Below, piece by piece: positions 1 to 8,581 of a stretch of DNA of 64,000 nt. Under the pieces are notes generated by a model. The model did not search any database. It saw only the letters and a list, made by a program, of their open reading frames with translations, and was not told where the DNA came from. This DNA is from Neisseria sp. (lineage in GTDB: Bacteria; Pseudomonadota; Gammaproteobacteria; Burkholderiales; Neisseriaceae): contig NZ_JAUMUI010000006.1 of NCBI RefSeq assembly GCF_030530745.1, forward strand, positions 1 through 64,000. The letters run 5' to 3'. Positions within the stretch are counted from its first letter, which is position 1, and each line of letters begins with the position of its first letter. Both the position numbers and the translations under genes were made by a program.

Positions 1-75
1 ATCCGTTAGGGGGAATTTAGAGGAGTTTTGGGATTTTTGCAAAGGTCTCAGGCCGCTTGAAATGCCTTAAATCCC

Positions 76-152
76 GTCATACCCGGGCTTGACCCGGGTA
101 TCTCTTTTTCTTTTGAAACAAACAGATGCTCGGGCTGGACCCGAGCATGACG
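76..152. repeat. Paired intergenic palindromes (GTCATACCCGGG family)
   Basis: Two imperfect palindromes lie about 20 bp apart. The first reads GTCATACCCGGG on its left and CCCGGGTAT on its right. The second starts GATGCTCGGG and ends CCCGAGCATGAC. The same paired arrangement recurs at 4968-5045 and 32993-33071, and single halves occur near 16343, 22786, 23290 and 34154. Just upstream, positions 38-52 hold a TTTTGCAAAGGTCTC end of the GAGACC repeat family. No gene is seen in positions 1-221. Confidence 0.7.
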
Positions 153-221
153 ATACTTGGGCGTTTCAGGCGGCCTCAATGAATTTTAAAAAAAAGCCTT
201 GCACCGCATGTTTCACTGCAT

Positions 222-1109
222 TCAAGCGGTAGTTTTCCCGCTTAAAAAATCGATAAAGCTGCGTACTTTCGCGCTTAAAAACGTGCGGTCTATATAGGCC
301 GCATATAGTTTGGTGGTGAAAATATGGTAATCCGGCAGCAGCTGCACCAGCCTGCCCGAAGCCAGATCTTCGTCCACGCACCATGCGGGTTGGTAGCCGA
401 TGCCGGCACCTGCACGGATCAGGCTGCCTGTCATCAGCGTGCTGTTGGAGCGGGTAACAGGGTTCAAGGCCAGTTTGGTTCGCCTGCCGCTGCCCTTGTG
501 GCGTATTTCGATGCCGCTCATATCTACATAAGAAGCCAGCACCGCCGGATGGTCGGCAAGCTCTTCAGGTGTTTTCGGCACGCCGTTGCGGCGCAGGTAA
601 TCGGGCGAGGCGAGCAGCAGAAATTCTATATCGGCCAGCGGTTTCACAATCAGCGAAGGATTGGGGGTATCGGATACGCGCAAGGCTAAGTCGTAACCTT
701 CGGCAATCAGATCGGCATGGCGGTTGCTCAAATCAAGATGGAGCGACACATCCGGATAATGTGCGGCATATTCGGCCAGCCAACTGCTGAAACGGGGGTT
801 GGCAAACCATTGCGGCATGGTGATGCGCAATATGCCCTGCGGTTTGCCGGTGCCGTTGGCGGCTTTGCGGGCGGCGGTTTCCAGCGTTTCGAGTGCATAG
901 CAGCATTGGCGGAAATATTCTTCGCCCGTTTCGGTTAAGTGCAGGTTACGGCTGTTGCGGTGCAGCAGCTTGGCCTGTATGGTGTTTTCAAGATGGCTGA
1001 TGTGTTTGCTGGCCATGGCGGTGGAAATGCCGAGCTGCCCGGCGGCACGGGTAAAGCTGCCGTTTTGCACCACTTGGCGGAATACTTTCAGGCTGAACAG
1101 GGTGTCCAT
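222..1109 (-). CDS. LysR-family transcriptional regulator (CrgA-like)
   Basis: This 295-residue protein has the standard LysR layout. A winged helix-turn-helix covers about residues 3-62 and includes FTRAAGQLGISTAMASKHIS and the linker helix LHLTETGEEYF. A periplasmic-binding-type effector domain covers about residues 88-291. Length is normal for the family. It resembles the CrgA/aminoethylphosphonate-type LysR group, in which regulators often control a divergent oxidoreductase gene. It is divergent from the DoxX and nitroreductase genes with a 107-bp AT-rich gap, so control of those genes is the natural inference. The inducer cannot be read from the sequence. Confidence 0.92.
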   Translation of the reverse strand: MDTLFSLKVFRQVVQNGSFTRAAGQLGISTAMASKHISHLENTIQAKLLHRNSRNLHLTETGEEYFRQCCYALETLETAARKAANGTGKPQGILRITMPQWFANPRFSSWLAEYAAHYPDVSLHLDLSNRHADLIAEGYDLALRVSDTPNPSLIVKPLADIEFLLLASPDYLRRNGVPKTPEELADHPAVLASYVDMSGIEIRHKGSGRRTKLALNPVTRSNSTLMTGSLIRAGAGIGYQPAWCVDEDLASGRLVQLLPDYHIFTTKLYAAYIDRTFLSAKVRSFIDFLSGKTTA

Positions 1110-1216
1110 GTTTTCTTATTAGTAAACGTTATTTCAATAAAAAGATTGTATATCAATTAATATTAAACAGCTATACTGCCGCCTTCTTTTAAAAACACAC
1201 ATTCAGGATTTGATTT

Positions 1217-1618
1217 ATGCATAATTTATCACGCTTTCAGCCGGTGATCCTTTCGATTCTGCGCATAGTTGCAGCCTATATGTTTATGCTGCACGGCACG
1301 GCCAAACTGTTTGCCTTGCCGCATATGGAAATGTTTGACGGTTTGCAGATTATGTCGGTTTACGGTTTGGCCGGCATACTCGAAACATTCGGCGGCCTGC
1401 TGCTGTTGCTGGGTTTGTTTACGCGGCCTGTTGCATTTGTGCTTTCAGGCCAGATGGCGGCAGCTTATTTTATGGCCCATATTTCTCCCAACCCTTTTAT
1501 ACCGCTGGTTAACGGCGGCGAACTGGCTGCTTTATACAGCTTTTTGTTCCTTTATTTGGCGGCGGCAGGCGGGGGTGCTTGGGCTTTAGACCATACATTT
1601 AAAAAAGAAACCCGTTAA
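1217..1618 (+). CDS. DoxX family inner membrane protein
   Basis: The 133-residue protein has about four hydrophobic segments and the DoxX signature near the N-terminus: an arginine in helix 1 (ILRIVAAYMF), then HGTAKL, and a glycine-rich second helix (FGGLLLLLGLFTRPVA). DoxX proteins are small membrane proteins associated with redox or quinone stress, but their biochemical role is unclear. It is the first gene of a likely two-gene unit, 47 bp before the nitroreductase start, and is divergent from a LysR regulator. The layout parallels the Bacillus mhq loci, where DoxX and nitroreductase genes respond to quinones; that parallel is inference. Confidence 0.88.
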   Translation: MHNLSRFQPVILSILRIVAAYMFMLHGTAKLFALPHMEMFDGLQIMSVYGLAGILETFGGLLLLLGLFTRPVAFVLSGQMAAAYFMAHISPNPFIPLVNGGELAALYSFLFLYLAAAGGGAWALDHTFKKETR

Positions 1619-1665
1619 TATTATTGAATCTGCATCATATATCTGTATTTATGAAAGGAAAAAAC

Positions 1666-2271
1666 ATGACTTATCAAAATATCCTGCAGGCAGCGGAAAC
1701 ACGCCGTTCGGTTTATGCCTTAAACAAAAACCTGCCGCTGCCTGCGGCGGAAGTGGCGGGCATCGTCGAGCACGCCGTTCTGCACACACCTTCTTCATTC
1801 AATTCGCAATCTACCCGCGTGGTGGTTCTGTTTGGTGCCGAACATGAAAAATTGTGGCAGTTTGCCGAAGATGCACTGCGCGCCATCGTTCCTGCCGATA
1901 AATTCGAACCCACCCGGGAAAAGCTTGAGATGTTTAAGGCTGCTGCCGGTTCGGTATTGTTTTTTGAAGATCAGCAAGTGGTAAAAAGCCTGCAGGCACA
2001 ATTTCCTTCCTATGCCGACAATTTTCCCGTGTGGGCGGAACAGGCCGACGCCATGCACCAATATGCTGTGTGGACAACACTGGCTGCCGCCGGCATCGGT
2101 GCCAACCTGCAACACTACAACCCGCTGATTGATGCGGCTGTTTCCGAAGAGTGGGGCATTCCTGCTTCATGGACTTTACGTGCGCAAATGGTGTTTGGAG
2201 GTATTGAGGCTGCAGCAGGCGAAAAAACATTTGCACTGCTGGAAGGCCGTTTCAAAGTGTTTGGTGCATAA
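1666..2271 (+). CDS. Nitroreductase family oxidoreductase
   Basis: The 201-residue protein is a probable FMN-dependent nitroreductase that uses NAD(P)H to reduce nitro compounds or quinones in the cytoplasm. The N-terminal segment AAETRRSVYALNK and the HTPSSFNSQSTRVV stretch match the FMN-binding region of this family. A further family region is WTTLAAAGIGANLQHYNP. The open frame extends upstream, but the ATG at 1666 has a good GAAAGGA ribosome site and starts at the conserved N-terminus, so it is preferred over 1624. It probably shares a transcript with doxX. An inverted DUS terminator follows the gene. Confidence 0.9.
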   Translation: MTYQNILQAAETRRSVYALNKNLPLPAAEVAGIVEHAVLHTPSSFNSQSTRVVVLFGAEHEKLWQFAEDALRAIVPADKFEPTREKLEMFKAAAGSVLFFEDQQVVKSLQAQFPSYADNFPVWAEQADAMHQYAVWTTLAAAGIGANLQHYNPLIDAAVSEEWGIPASWTLRAQMVFGGIEAAAGEKTFALLEGRFKVFGA

Positions 2272-2304
2272 CCTGCCGGATAAATGTTTGATTAGTGCCA
2301 GCCG

Positions 2305-2333
2305 GGCCGTCTGAAGTTTTCAGACGGCCTTTT
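2305..2333 (+). terminator. Inverted DUS terminator after the nitroreductase gene
   Basis: Two DUS copies in inverted orientation (GGCCGTCTGAA and TTCAGACGGCC) form a hairpin with a 2-4 base loop, followed by TTTT. It lies 33 bp after the stop codon. The rest of the gap to 2721 holds an AT-rich stretch and one miniature element. Confidence 0.8.
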
Positions 2334-2489
2334 GCTAATAATGTCAAATAATACAATTATTTGATTTTAAATAAAAAATAATTCGAAAATATCGATAATG
2401 ACATTCGGCCTAATGGAAATCCGGGTTGGTAAAAATCGCTGAAAGCCTTGCACGGTAATACTTTCAGCGATTTGTACCAACCCAAATGC

Positions 2490-2656
2490 CTAGGGGCTGT
2501 CGACATTTAACCGACGAAGCGGTTTTTTGAGGCAAAAACCGCGTATGCAAGGCAAAAAGCGCAGCAAGGTTGAACACCTTGCGAGCATTTTTAACGCCGC
2601 AGACGGGGTGTTTTGGCCAAAATACCGCCGTTGCGTTGAATGTCGACAGACCCTAT
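2490..2656 (+). mobile_element. CTAG-bordered miniature element, copy A
   Basis: The 167-bp element begins CTAGGGGCTGTCGACATT and ends AATGTCGACAGACCCTAT. Its internal part contains an AAGCGGTTTTTTGAGGC hairpin and a GCAAGGCAAAAAGCGCAGC stretch shared by all copies. It has no coding capacity. Related copies lie at 11405, 24228, 24391, 37667 and, as a short chimera, 58845. The terminal inverted repeats and the flanking CTAG suggest a non-autonomous transposon mobilised in trans. The right border here is CTAT, not CTAG. Confidence 0.8.
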
Positions 2657-2721
2657 TAAAACCCATATTCAGGCCGATGTTTGATAGGCCGCTACGGGCT
2701 CTGTAAAGGCTGCTGCCCCGG

Positions 2722-3813
2722 TTAAGGCTGCCCCTTCACATCAATAATCCACACTTCCGATTGCGAACCCAGGCGCAGCGGCACGCCCCAGAAGCCGTAG
2801 CCGGAGGTAACGAAGAAATGGCCGTTGCCGATTTGTTCGTATCCGTAATGCAAGCGGTTGAGAAAGCGCACGATCAAATTGGCGGGGGCAACCTGGCCGT
2901 TGTGCACATGACCCGATACCTGCACGTCGATCGGCAGCTTGGCATGGGTTTCGATATCGGTGGGGCGGTGGTCGAGCAGCAAAACAGGCAGGGCGGTGTT
3001 TTGGTTTTTCAGCAGTTCGGCGGTGGAGGGGCGCTTGGTGTCCAAATCGTCGTTACGGCCCACCACCAGCAGGCGGTTGTCGATCACCGTGCTTTCATTG
3101 GCGAGCACGCGTATGCCTGCTTTGGTTACTTCTTCGTAGATTTCGCGTTCGTGGCCGAACAGGTCGTGGTTGCCCAATGTGGCATACACGCCCAGCGGCG
3201 CGCGCAGTTTTTCAAGGCGGGGGCGCATGTTTTCGGCACGGTAGGCGATAACGTTGTCATCCATCAAATCGCCGGGCAGCAGTATGATGTCGACTTTTTC
3301 GCGGTTCATGATGGCGGCCAGTTCGTCTAGGCGTTTGGCGCCGAACAGTATGCCCAGATGCATATCGCTGGCCATGCCGATGCGCAGCGGCTGTTCAAGT
3401 TTTTTGTTGATGCTGATTTCGGCATGGCGGATAACCGGTGTGTAGGCATTATGCAGCGCCACGCCGAACAGGCCGATCACGAACAGCGGCGCAAACAGCC
3501 GCAGGCTGCGCGACATCGGCTTTTGCGGCATAAAGCGGCGCAGCACGAGATAGAGCAGAAACGTGGCCAGCGCGGCATACATCACAAACAGCAAAACCAC
3601 CATCCACAGCGCCGCCCAGCGGAAAACGGCATGCCCCAACTGCAGCAGCAGGCCGGCAATCAGCGAATTGGTTACCAGAAACGCCAGCCCCATCAGCCGG
3701 CGCCTGCCGCGCGCGCCGATAACAGGGGCGGACAGCCATTGCAGCGACCGCCCCAGGCCGAACGTGAAAAGCTGCATCAGCAGCAGCACGGCAATAAAAA
3801 ACACAATGCGCAT
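2722..3813 (-). CDS. Membrane-anchored calcineurin-like metallophosphoesterase
   Basis: The protein has 363 residues. The first 125 or so contain about four membrane helices. The C-terminal part is a calcineurin-like phosphoesterase with all metal-binding motifs: ASDMHLG (DxH), LPGDLMDD (GD), LGNHDLFG (GNHD), a GRNDD-type stretch, and SGHVHNGQ (GHxH). This is the YkuE-like group, whose physiological substrate is mostly unknown; lipid headgroup or nucleotide phosphoesters are candidates. The catalytic domain probably sits on one face of the inner membrane. The gene stands alone and is convergent with the nitroreductase gene across a miniature element. Confidence 0.9.
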   Translation of the reverse strand: MRIVFFIAVLLLMQLFTFGLGRSLQWLSAPVIGARGRRRLMGLAFLVTNSLIAGLLLQLGHAVFRWAALWMVVLLFVMYAALATFLLYLVLRRFMPQKPMSRSLRLFAPLFVIGLFGVALHNAYTPVIRHAEISINKKLEQPLRIGMASDMHLGILFGAKRLDELAAIMNREKVDIILLPGDLMDDNVIAYRAENMRPRLEKLRAPLGVYATLGNHDLFGHEREIYEEVTKAGIRVLANESTVIDNRLLVVGRNDDLDTKRPSTAELLKNQNTALPVLLLDHRPTDIETHAKLPIDVQVSGHVHNGQVAPANLIVRFLNRLHYGYEQIGNGHFFVTSGYGFWGVPLRLGSQSEVWIIDVKGQP

Positions 3814-3905
3814 AAACTATCCCGTATCAATAATGGCGGCGGATTTTAACACGCCGTTTCAGCAGAAAAACGCACGCGAAAGTAAAGAAAAGCAACCGCC
3901 GCATT

Positions 3906-3914
3906 TGTTATAAT
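3906..3914 (+). promoter_or_regulatory. Extended -10 promoter for the Dyp peroxidase gene
   Basis: TGTTATAAT is a perfect extended -10 element. It lies 74 bp upstream of the peroxidase start codon. No good -35 hexamer is visible, which extended -10 promoters tolerate. An inverted DUS pair lies between it and the start codon (3926-3961) and would be in the leader RNA. Confidence 0.55.
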
Positions 3915-3987
3915 CCATCATCAGATTTCAGACGGCCTCTATCATGATGAGGCCGTCTGAAAACACATTTATGAAAGGAACCCAACT

Positions 3988-4896
3988 ATGAACCAGCCGC
4001 AAAGCGCCATTATTCCCGAAAGCAGCAAAGCCGCCGTTTTTATCGAAGCCGACATCGTGCCGGGCGGCCTCGGGCACATCAAAACCGCCTGCGCGCAGAG
4101 CCTTGAAGCCTTGGCCGGACTGCAACGGCAATATCCCGACGCCGTATTGGGTCTGACCATCGCTTTCGGCAGCGAAGCATGGGCGGCGTTCGGGCATACG
4201 GAAGAAGGCAGCGAAATCAAACCCTTCCGCGTGCTTGGCAACGGCCTCGCTCCCGCCACCCAGCACGATATTATGTTCCATATCCAATCGCTGCGCCCTG
4301 ATGTCAATTTCACGCTGGCGATGGCGCTTTTGGAAATTTTCGGCGGCAGCATCAAAGTGGCCGACGAAACCCACGGTTTCCGCTGGATTGAAAACCGCGG
4401 CCTCGACGGCTTTGTGGACGGCACCGAAAACCCGCACGAAACCGACGACATCCGCCGTATCGGCACCATCGCCGCAGACAAGCCCGACGCGGGAGGCAGT
4501 TATGTGCTGCTGCAAAAATACCGCCACGATTTGAAAAAATGGAACCAGGTGCCGCTGGCCGAACAAGAAGCCGCCGTCGGCCGCACCAAACAGAGCGACG
4601 AAGAATTCGGCAAAGACGTGCGCCTGCCCGATTCGCACCTCGGGCGCGTCAACCTGAAAGAAAACGGCGTCGGCCTGAAAATCGTGCGCCGCAGCCTGCC
4701 TTACGGCACCGCATCGGGCGAACACGGCTTGATGTTTATCGCCTATTGCGGCACGCTGCACAACATCGAAGCCCAGCTTTTGAGCATGTTCGGCGAAACC
4801 GACGGCCAAACCGACCTGCTGCTCCAACACGTTACCGCCGCCGTGTCGGGCGCGTATTATTACGCCCCTCCGGTGGAAAGGTTGGCGCAGTTGTAA
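3988..4896 (+). CDS. Dyp-type haem peroxidase
   Basis: The 302-residue protein is a dye-decolorising peroxidase, probably class B (YfeX/DypB-like) by length. The catalytic GxxDG motif is present as DGFVDGTENPHE around residue 150. A conserved DSHLGRVN segment, with the expected haem-pocket arginine region, follows near residue 214. These enzymes use hydrogen peroxide at a haem to oxidise aromatic substrates, and some act on porphyrins. No signal peptide or Tat motif is present, so it is cytoplasmic. The start has a GAAAGGAACCC ribosome site. It appears to be a single-gene unit. Confidence 0.93.
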   Translation: MNQPQSAIIPESSKAAVFIEADIVPGGLGHIKTACAQSLEALAGLQRQYPDAVLGLTIAFGSEAWAAFGHTEEGSEIKPFRVLGNGLAPATQHDIMFHIQSLRPDVNFTLAMALLEIFGGSIKVADETHGFRWIENRGLDGFVDGTENPHETDDIRRIGTIAADKPDAGGSYVLLQKYRHDLKKWNQVPLAEQEAAVGRTKQSDEEFGKDVRLPDSHLGRVNLKENGVGLKIVRRSLPYGTASGEHGLMFIAYCGTLHNIEAQLLSMFGETDGQTDLLLQHVTAAVSGAYYYAPPVERLAQL

Positions 4897-4967
4897 CGGG
4901 GGCGGTTTGATGTTTCAGACGGCCTGAAACCTTTGTGAAATTCCTTTCCACATCTTAAAACCTCTGC

Positions 4968-5045
4968 GTCATGCCCGGGCTTTACCCGAACATCTTTTTG
5001 TTTCAAAAGAAATAACAGATACCCGGGTTAAGCCCGGGTATGACG
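4968..5045. repeat. Paired intergenic palindromes (GTCATACCCGGG family)
   Basis: This is a second copy of the paired palindrome seen at 76-152. The left half starts GTCATGCCCGGGC. The right half reads ACCCGGGTTAAGCCCGGG and ends in TATGACG. A TTTTTGCAAAGATC remnant follows near 5080, and an inverted DUS follows that, so three kinds of repeat sit in the same gene gap. Confidence 0.7.
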
Positions 5046-5117
5046 AAACATAAATAAATTCAGGATTAAAACATATTTTTGCAAAGATCCCGGCCTGAAA
5101 TCGGTTTGGCAAAAGTC

Positions 5118-5149
5118 GAGGCCGTCTGAAAATCGTTTCAGACGGCCTC
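5118..5149. terminator. Bidirectional inverted DUS terminator
   Basis: GAGGCCGTCTGAAAA and TTTCAGACGGCCTC pair perfectly around a short loop. The site lies between the convergent Dyp peroxidase gene and the export operon, so it can serve both strands. Confidence 0.8.
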
Positions 5150-5176
5150 AACAAACTTTGCAAAGGTTTCCCCGGT

Positions 5177-6571
5177 TTATCTCACACCTTTGGGCGTGTA
5201 GCGTCCGGCCATCGATTTATACACCATGTTTTCATATTTCAGTACTTCATAGCGCTGGTTGATCAGGTCTTGGGCAGACGAGTATTCGGTGTTGAGTGCC
5301 CCGAGCCAGTCTTTCAGCTCGTTTTTGCCGTATTGGTAGCGCATTTGGTAATAACGGCTGTTTTTTTGATCGAGTGCGTGTTTTTTACGAGTATTGTTCA
5401 GGTTTTCTTCAGCACGGGCGTATTTCTGGTAATTGCCGAACACTTCGTTTAAAGCGGAAACCAAGGTTTGCTCGAAATTCAAACCGGCATTTTCAAAATC
5501 GGCTTGGGCGTTTTTATTCTGCCATTTTAAAGTTTTCCAATTTAGGAAGGGCAGGTTGATTTGCACGGAACCGCCCAAAAAAGGCACATCAAATGCAGTT
5601 TTTGCCTTATCCGACGAACTGCTGAGTGTGGCACCCAGAGTAATACTCGGATACCAGCTGCGCTTTTGGGCATCCAAGCTTTTCAGAGAAGACTGCAGGC
5701 GGTATTCGGCGGCGCGCAGGTCGGGGCGGTTGGCCAGGGTGGCTACGGGCACGTTCAGGTCGACGCCTTTCGCATCGGGCAGGCGGAAGCTTGCAGGTTG
5801 GGCCGCCATGTTTTCGCCGGGTTTCAGGTTCAGCAGGTTGCGCAGGGTTTCTTCCAGCGTTTCGCGGCTGCCTTTAAGCTGGAGCAGGCTGCTTTGCGCC
5901 GCAAGCAGCGACTGCTGCGACTGGCGCGGTTCGGAAGAATCGGCTTTGCCGTATTTGTATTTGGCCGAGGCGATACGGTTAATGCTTTGGTATTGTTTGA
6001 TTGACTTTTCGGTGAGGGCGACGGCTTCGTTTAAATAGGCGATATTGAAATAGGCGTCGGCCACGTTGTTGGCGAGCGTGAGGCGGGCGGCTTCCAAATC
6101 CTGCCGGGTGGCACGGTATTCCCATACCTGCGCATCTGCCTGAGCCTTGAGCTTCTTCCACAAATCTATCTCATAACTCAGGCCGAGCTGGCTGCTGAAT
6201 GATTGGCTGCTGCCGCCGCTTTTCAGGTTTTTGGATTTGGACGCACCAAGCGAGCCGTTGAACCCGGGCACCAGCTCCGCCCCGACGATATTGGCCTGAT
6301 ACAGGGCTTTATTCACACTGACTGCCGCTTTTTTCAGATCGGCATTGTTGGCAAATGCCTGGCCGATCAGGCTGTTGAGGCGGCTGTCGCGGTAAATGCC
6401 CCACCATTCTGTGTTTAAGTCATAACGTTGTGCGGTTTCTTCGGCCGGAATCACGTTGCCGGTTGCTTCGAGCGTCAGCTCCGGGCGGGCGGAAGGGGTG
6501 CCGGCGCAGGCGCTCAGGGCGAGCAGCACGCCGATGCTTGCGGCCGTTTGGACAAACAGTTTGCGTTTCAT
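5177..6571 (-). CDS. Outer membrane efflux lipoprotein (TolC/NodT family)
   Basis: The 464-residue protein is a probable outer membrane channel of a tripartite pump. A lipoprotein signal ends with LLALSAC, giving an acylated cysteine at residue 22. The body has the two-repeat outer membrane efflux pattern with long helices, including TLANNVADAYFNIAYLNEAV and the equivalent segment in the second half. The open frame extends far upstream of this ATG, but the signal peptide and a GAAAGGAAACGAC-type ribosome site fix the start at 6571. It is the last gene of macA-macB-channel. A private channel is notable, because characterised MacAB pumps commonly borrow a shared TolC or MtrE. Confidence 0.9.
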   Translation of the reverse strand: MKRKLFVQTAASIGVLLALSACAGTPSARPELTLEATGNVIPAEETAQRYDLNTEWWGIYRDSRLNSLIGQAFANNADLKKAAVSVNKALYQANIVGAELVPGFNGSLGASKSKNLKSGGSSQSFSSQLGLSYEIDLWKKLKAQADAQVWEYRATRQDLEAARLTLANNVADAYFNIAYLNEAVALTEKSIKQYQSINRIASAKYKYGKADSSEPRQSQQSLLAAQSSLLQLKGSRETLEETLRNLLNLKPGENMAAQPASFRLPDAKGVDLNVPVATLANRPDLRAAEYRLQSSLKSLDAQKRSWYPSITLGATLSSSSDKAKTAFDVPFLGGSVQINLPFLNWKTLKWQNKNAQADFENAGLNFEQTLVSALNEVFGNYQKYARAEENLNNTRKKHALDQKNSRYYQMRYQYGKNELKDWLGALNTEYSSAQDLINQRYEVLKYENMVYKSMAGRYTPKGVR

Positions 6572-6630
6572 TGTCGTTTCCTTTTTTTTCAGACGGCCTT
6601 TTAGTGCTGCAAAGGCCGTCTGAAAACAGA

Positions 6631-8568
6631 TTAATCGTGTGCCAGTGCGTCGATGGGGTTCAGCTGCGAGGCGCGTTTGGCGGGCATAAAGCCGAACACC
6701 ACGCCGATGGCGGTGGAGCAGGTTACGGCGGCCACGATGGAGAGGGTTGAAAAAGACATGGCGAAATCTTTGACAAAATAATTGAACACCACGCTGATTC
6801 CGAAAGAAAACAGCACGCCTGCCAAACCGCCGATCAGGCAGATCAGCACGGCTTCTATCAGAAACTGCTGCAGGATATTGCTCTGCCGCGCCCCGATGGC
6901 CATGCGGATACCGATTTCTTTCGTGCGTTCGGTAACCGAAACCAGCATGATGTTCATCACGCCGATGCCGCCCACCACCAGCGAAATCAGGGCGATGCAC
7001 GAAATCAGCAGCGTCATGGTGCCGGTTGCGCTTTCAACGGTTTGTTTGATGCTGTCGCTGTTTTGCATAAAAAAGTCTTTTACGCCGTGGCGCGAGAGCA
7101 GAAGCTCGTCCAAGCTGTTTTCGGCAGCCTGCGAATTGACGTTGTCTTTGATTTTTACCGTAATCGAATTAATGTGCCGCTGGCCGCTTATCTGGTTGAT
7201 AACAGTGGTGTAGGGCGCCCATATCTGCAGGTTTTCGCTGCTGCCGAAACCGCTGTTGTCTTTTTCGGTGATGCCGATAACCTTCAGCGGGCGTTTTTTA
7301 AACAAAATGGTTTTGCCGATGGGGTTGGTGCCGTCTGAAAAAAACTTGTCTTTGGTGTTTTGGTCGATAACCGCCACCTGCGCATTGTTTTTCACGTCGT
7401 CATCGTTATACAGGCGGCCTTCGGCGATCTTGATGCCGCGCACGTCGAAATACTGTTCGCCCGCTCCGTAAAGCTGGGCGGTGGCGTCAATATTGCGGTA
7501 GGTGGCTGTGCCGCTTGATGAAACCATCGGCGTTACGCTGTCTACATAACCCTGTTTGGCAATCGCCTCGGCATCGCTGATGGTCAGTGTGCGTATCCTG
7601 CCCGAGCGGCGGTCGCCGAAGCCGCGCCCCGGATGTACGCTGATGGTGTTGGTGCCGATGGCGCTGATGTCGGCCAGGATTTTTTCCTGCGATCCGCGCC
7701 CCAAGGCAACCACCGACACCACCGAGGCAATGCCGATAATGATGCCGAGCATGGTCAGCAGCGAGCGCATTTTATGTGCCGTAATCGCCTGCACCGACAT
7801 GCGGAACGACTCCATAAACTGGTCTTTGAAAAACAGCCACGAGGTGTTTTCTTTGATGCTCTCCACGCTGCTGGGGGCGATTTCGGTGTTTTTGCTGGTG
7901 TCGGCAATGATTTCGCCGTCGCGGATTTCAATTACGCGGTTGGCATTGGCGGCAATGCCCGGATCGTGCGTTACCAAAATAATGGTATGACCCTGTTTGT
8001 GCAGGCCGTGAATGATTTCCATCACGTTTTCGCCCGATTGGGTATCCAGTGCGCCGGTGGGTTCGTCGGCCAAAATGATTTCCCCGCCGTTCATCAGCGC
8101 ACGGGCGATACTCACACGCTGCTGCTGGCCGCCTGAAAGTTCGCTGGGTTTGTTGTCTTCTTTGGTTTCCAAACCCAAATCATGCAAGAGGCTGTCGGCA
8201 CGCCTGTTACGTTCTGCATGTTCCATGCCCGCATACACCGAGGGCAGAGCCACATTGTCGCGGGCGTTGAGCGCGCTGATTAGATTGTAGCGCTGGAAAA
8301 TAAAGCCGAAGCGCTTGCGGCGCAGGCCTGCCAGTTCGTCGGCGGCCATTTTCGCCGTTTCCACCCCGTCTATTTTGTAAGACCCGGAAGTGGCGGTGTC
8401 CAAGCAGCCGAGAATATTCATCAGTGTGGATTTTCCCGAACCGGATTGGCCGATAATCGCCACGAAGTCGCCTTTTTCTATGGTGAGGCTGACATCTTTC
8501 AAAACGTGCACGCGGTTGTCGCCGCTGCCGAAATAACGGTTGATGTTTTTACATTCGATCAAACTCAT
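6631..8568 (-). CDS. macB: MacB-type ABC exporter, ATPase fused to permease
   Basis: The 645-residue protein starts with an ABC ATPase (about residues 1-230) containing Walker [10 protein letters not shown], signature LSGGQQQR and Walker B with DEPTGALD. A first membrane helix follows near residue 275 ([19 protein letters not shown]). Then come a large periplasmic MacB domain and three C-terminal membrane helices. MacB is a mechanotransmission exporter of macrolides, peptides or glycolipids with MacA and an outer membrane channel. The start at 8568 (MSLIEC) is chosen because the domain begins there. It is 13 bp downstream of macA, so the two are co-transcribed. A DUS lies inside the gene near 7331. 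Confidence 0.93.
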   Translation of the reverse strand: MSLIECKNINRYFGSGDNRVHVLKDVSLTIEKGDFVAIIGQSGSGKSTLMNILGCLDTATSGSYKIDGVETAKMAADELAGLRRKRFGFIFQRYNLISALNARDNVALPSVYAGMEHAERNRRADSLLHDLGLETKEDNKPSELSGGQQQRVSIARALMNGGEIILADEPTGALDTQSGENVMEIIHGLHKQGHTIILVTHDPGIAANANRVIEIRDGEIIADTSKNTEIAPSSVESIKENTSWLFFKDQFMESFRMSVQAITAHKMRSLLTMLGIIIGIASVVSVVALGRGSQEKILADISAIGTNTISVHPGRGFGDRRSGRIRTLTISDAEAIAKQGYVDSVTPMVSSSGTATYRNIDATAQLYGAGEQYFDVRGIKIAEGRLYNDDDVKNNAQVAVIDQNTKDKFFSDGTNPIGKTILFKKRPLKVIGITEKDNSGFGSSENLQIWAPYTTVINQISGQRHINSITVKIKDNVNSQAAENSLDELLLSRHGVKDFFMQNSDSIKQTVESATGTMTLLISCIALISLVVGGIGVMNIMLVSVTERTKEIGIRMAIGARQSNILQQFLIEAVLICLIGGLAGVLFSFGISVVFNYFVKDFAMSFSTLSIVAAVTCSTAIGVVFGFMPAKRASQLNPIDALAHD

Positions 8569-8581
8569 TGCCGGCCTCCCG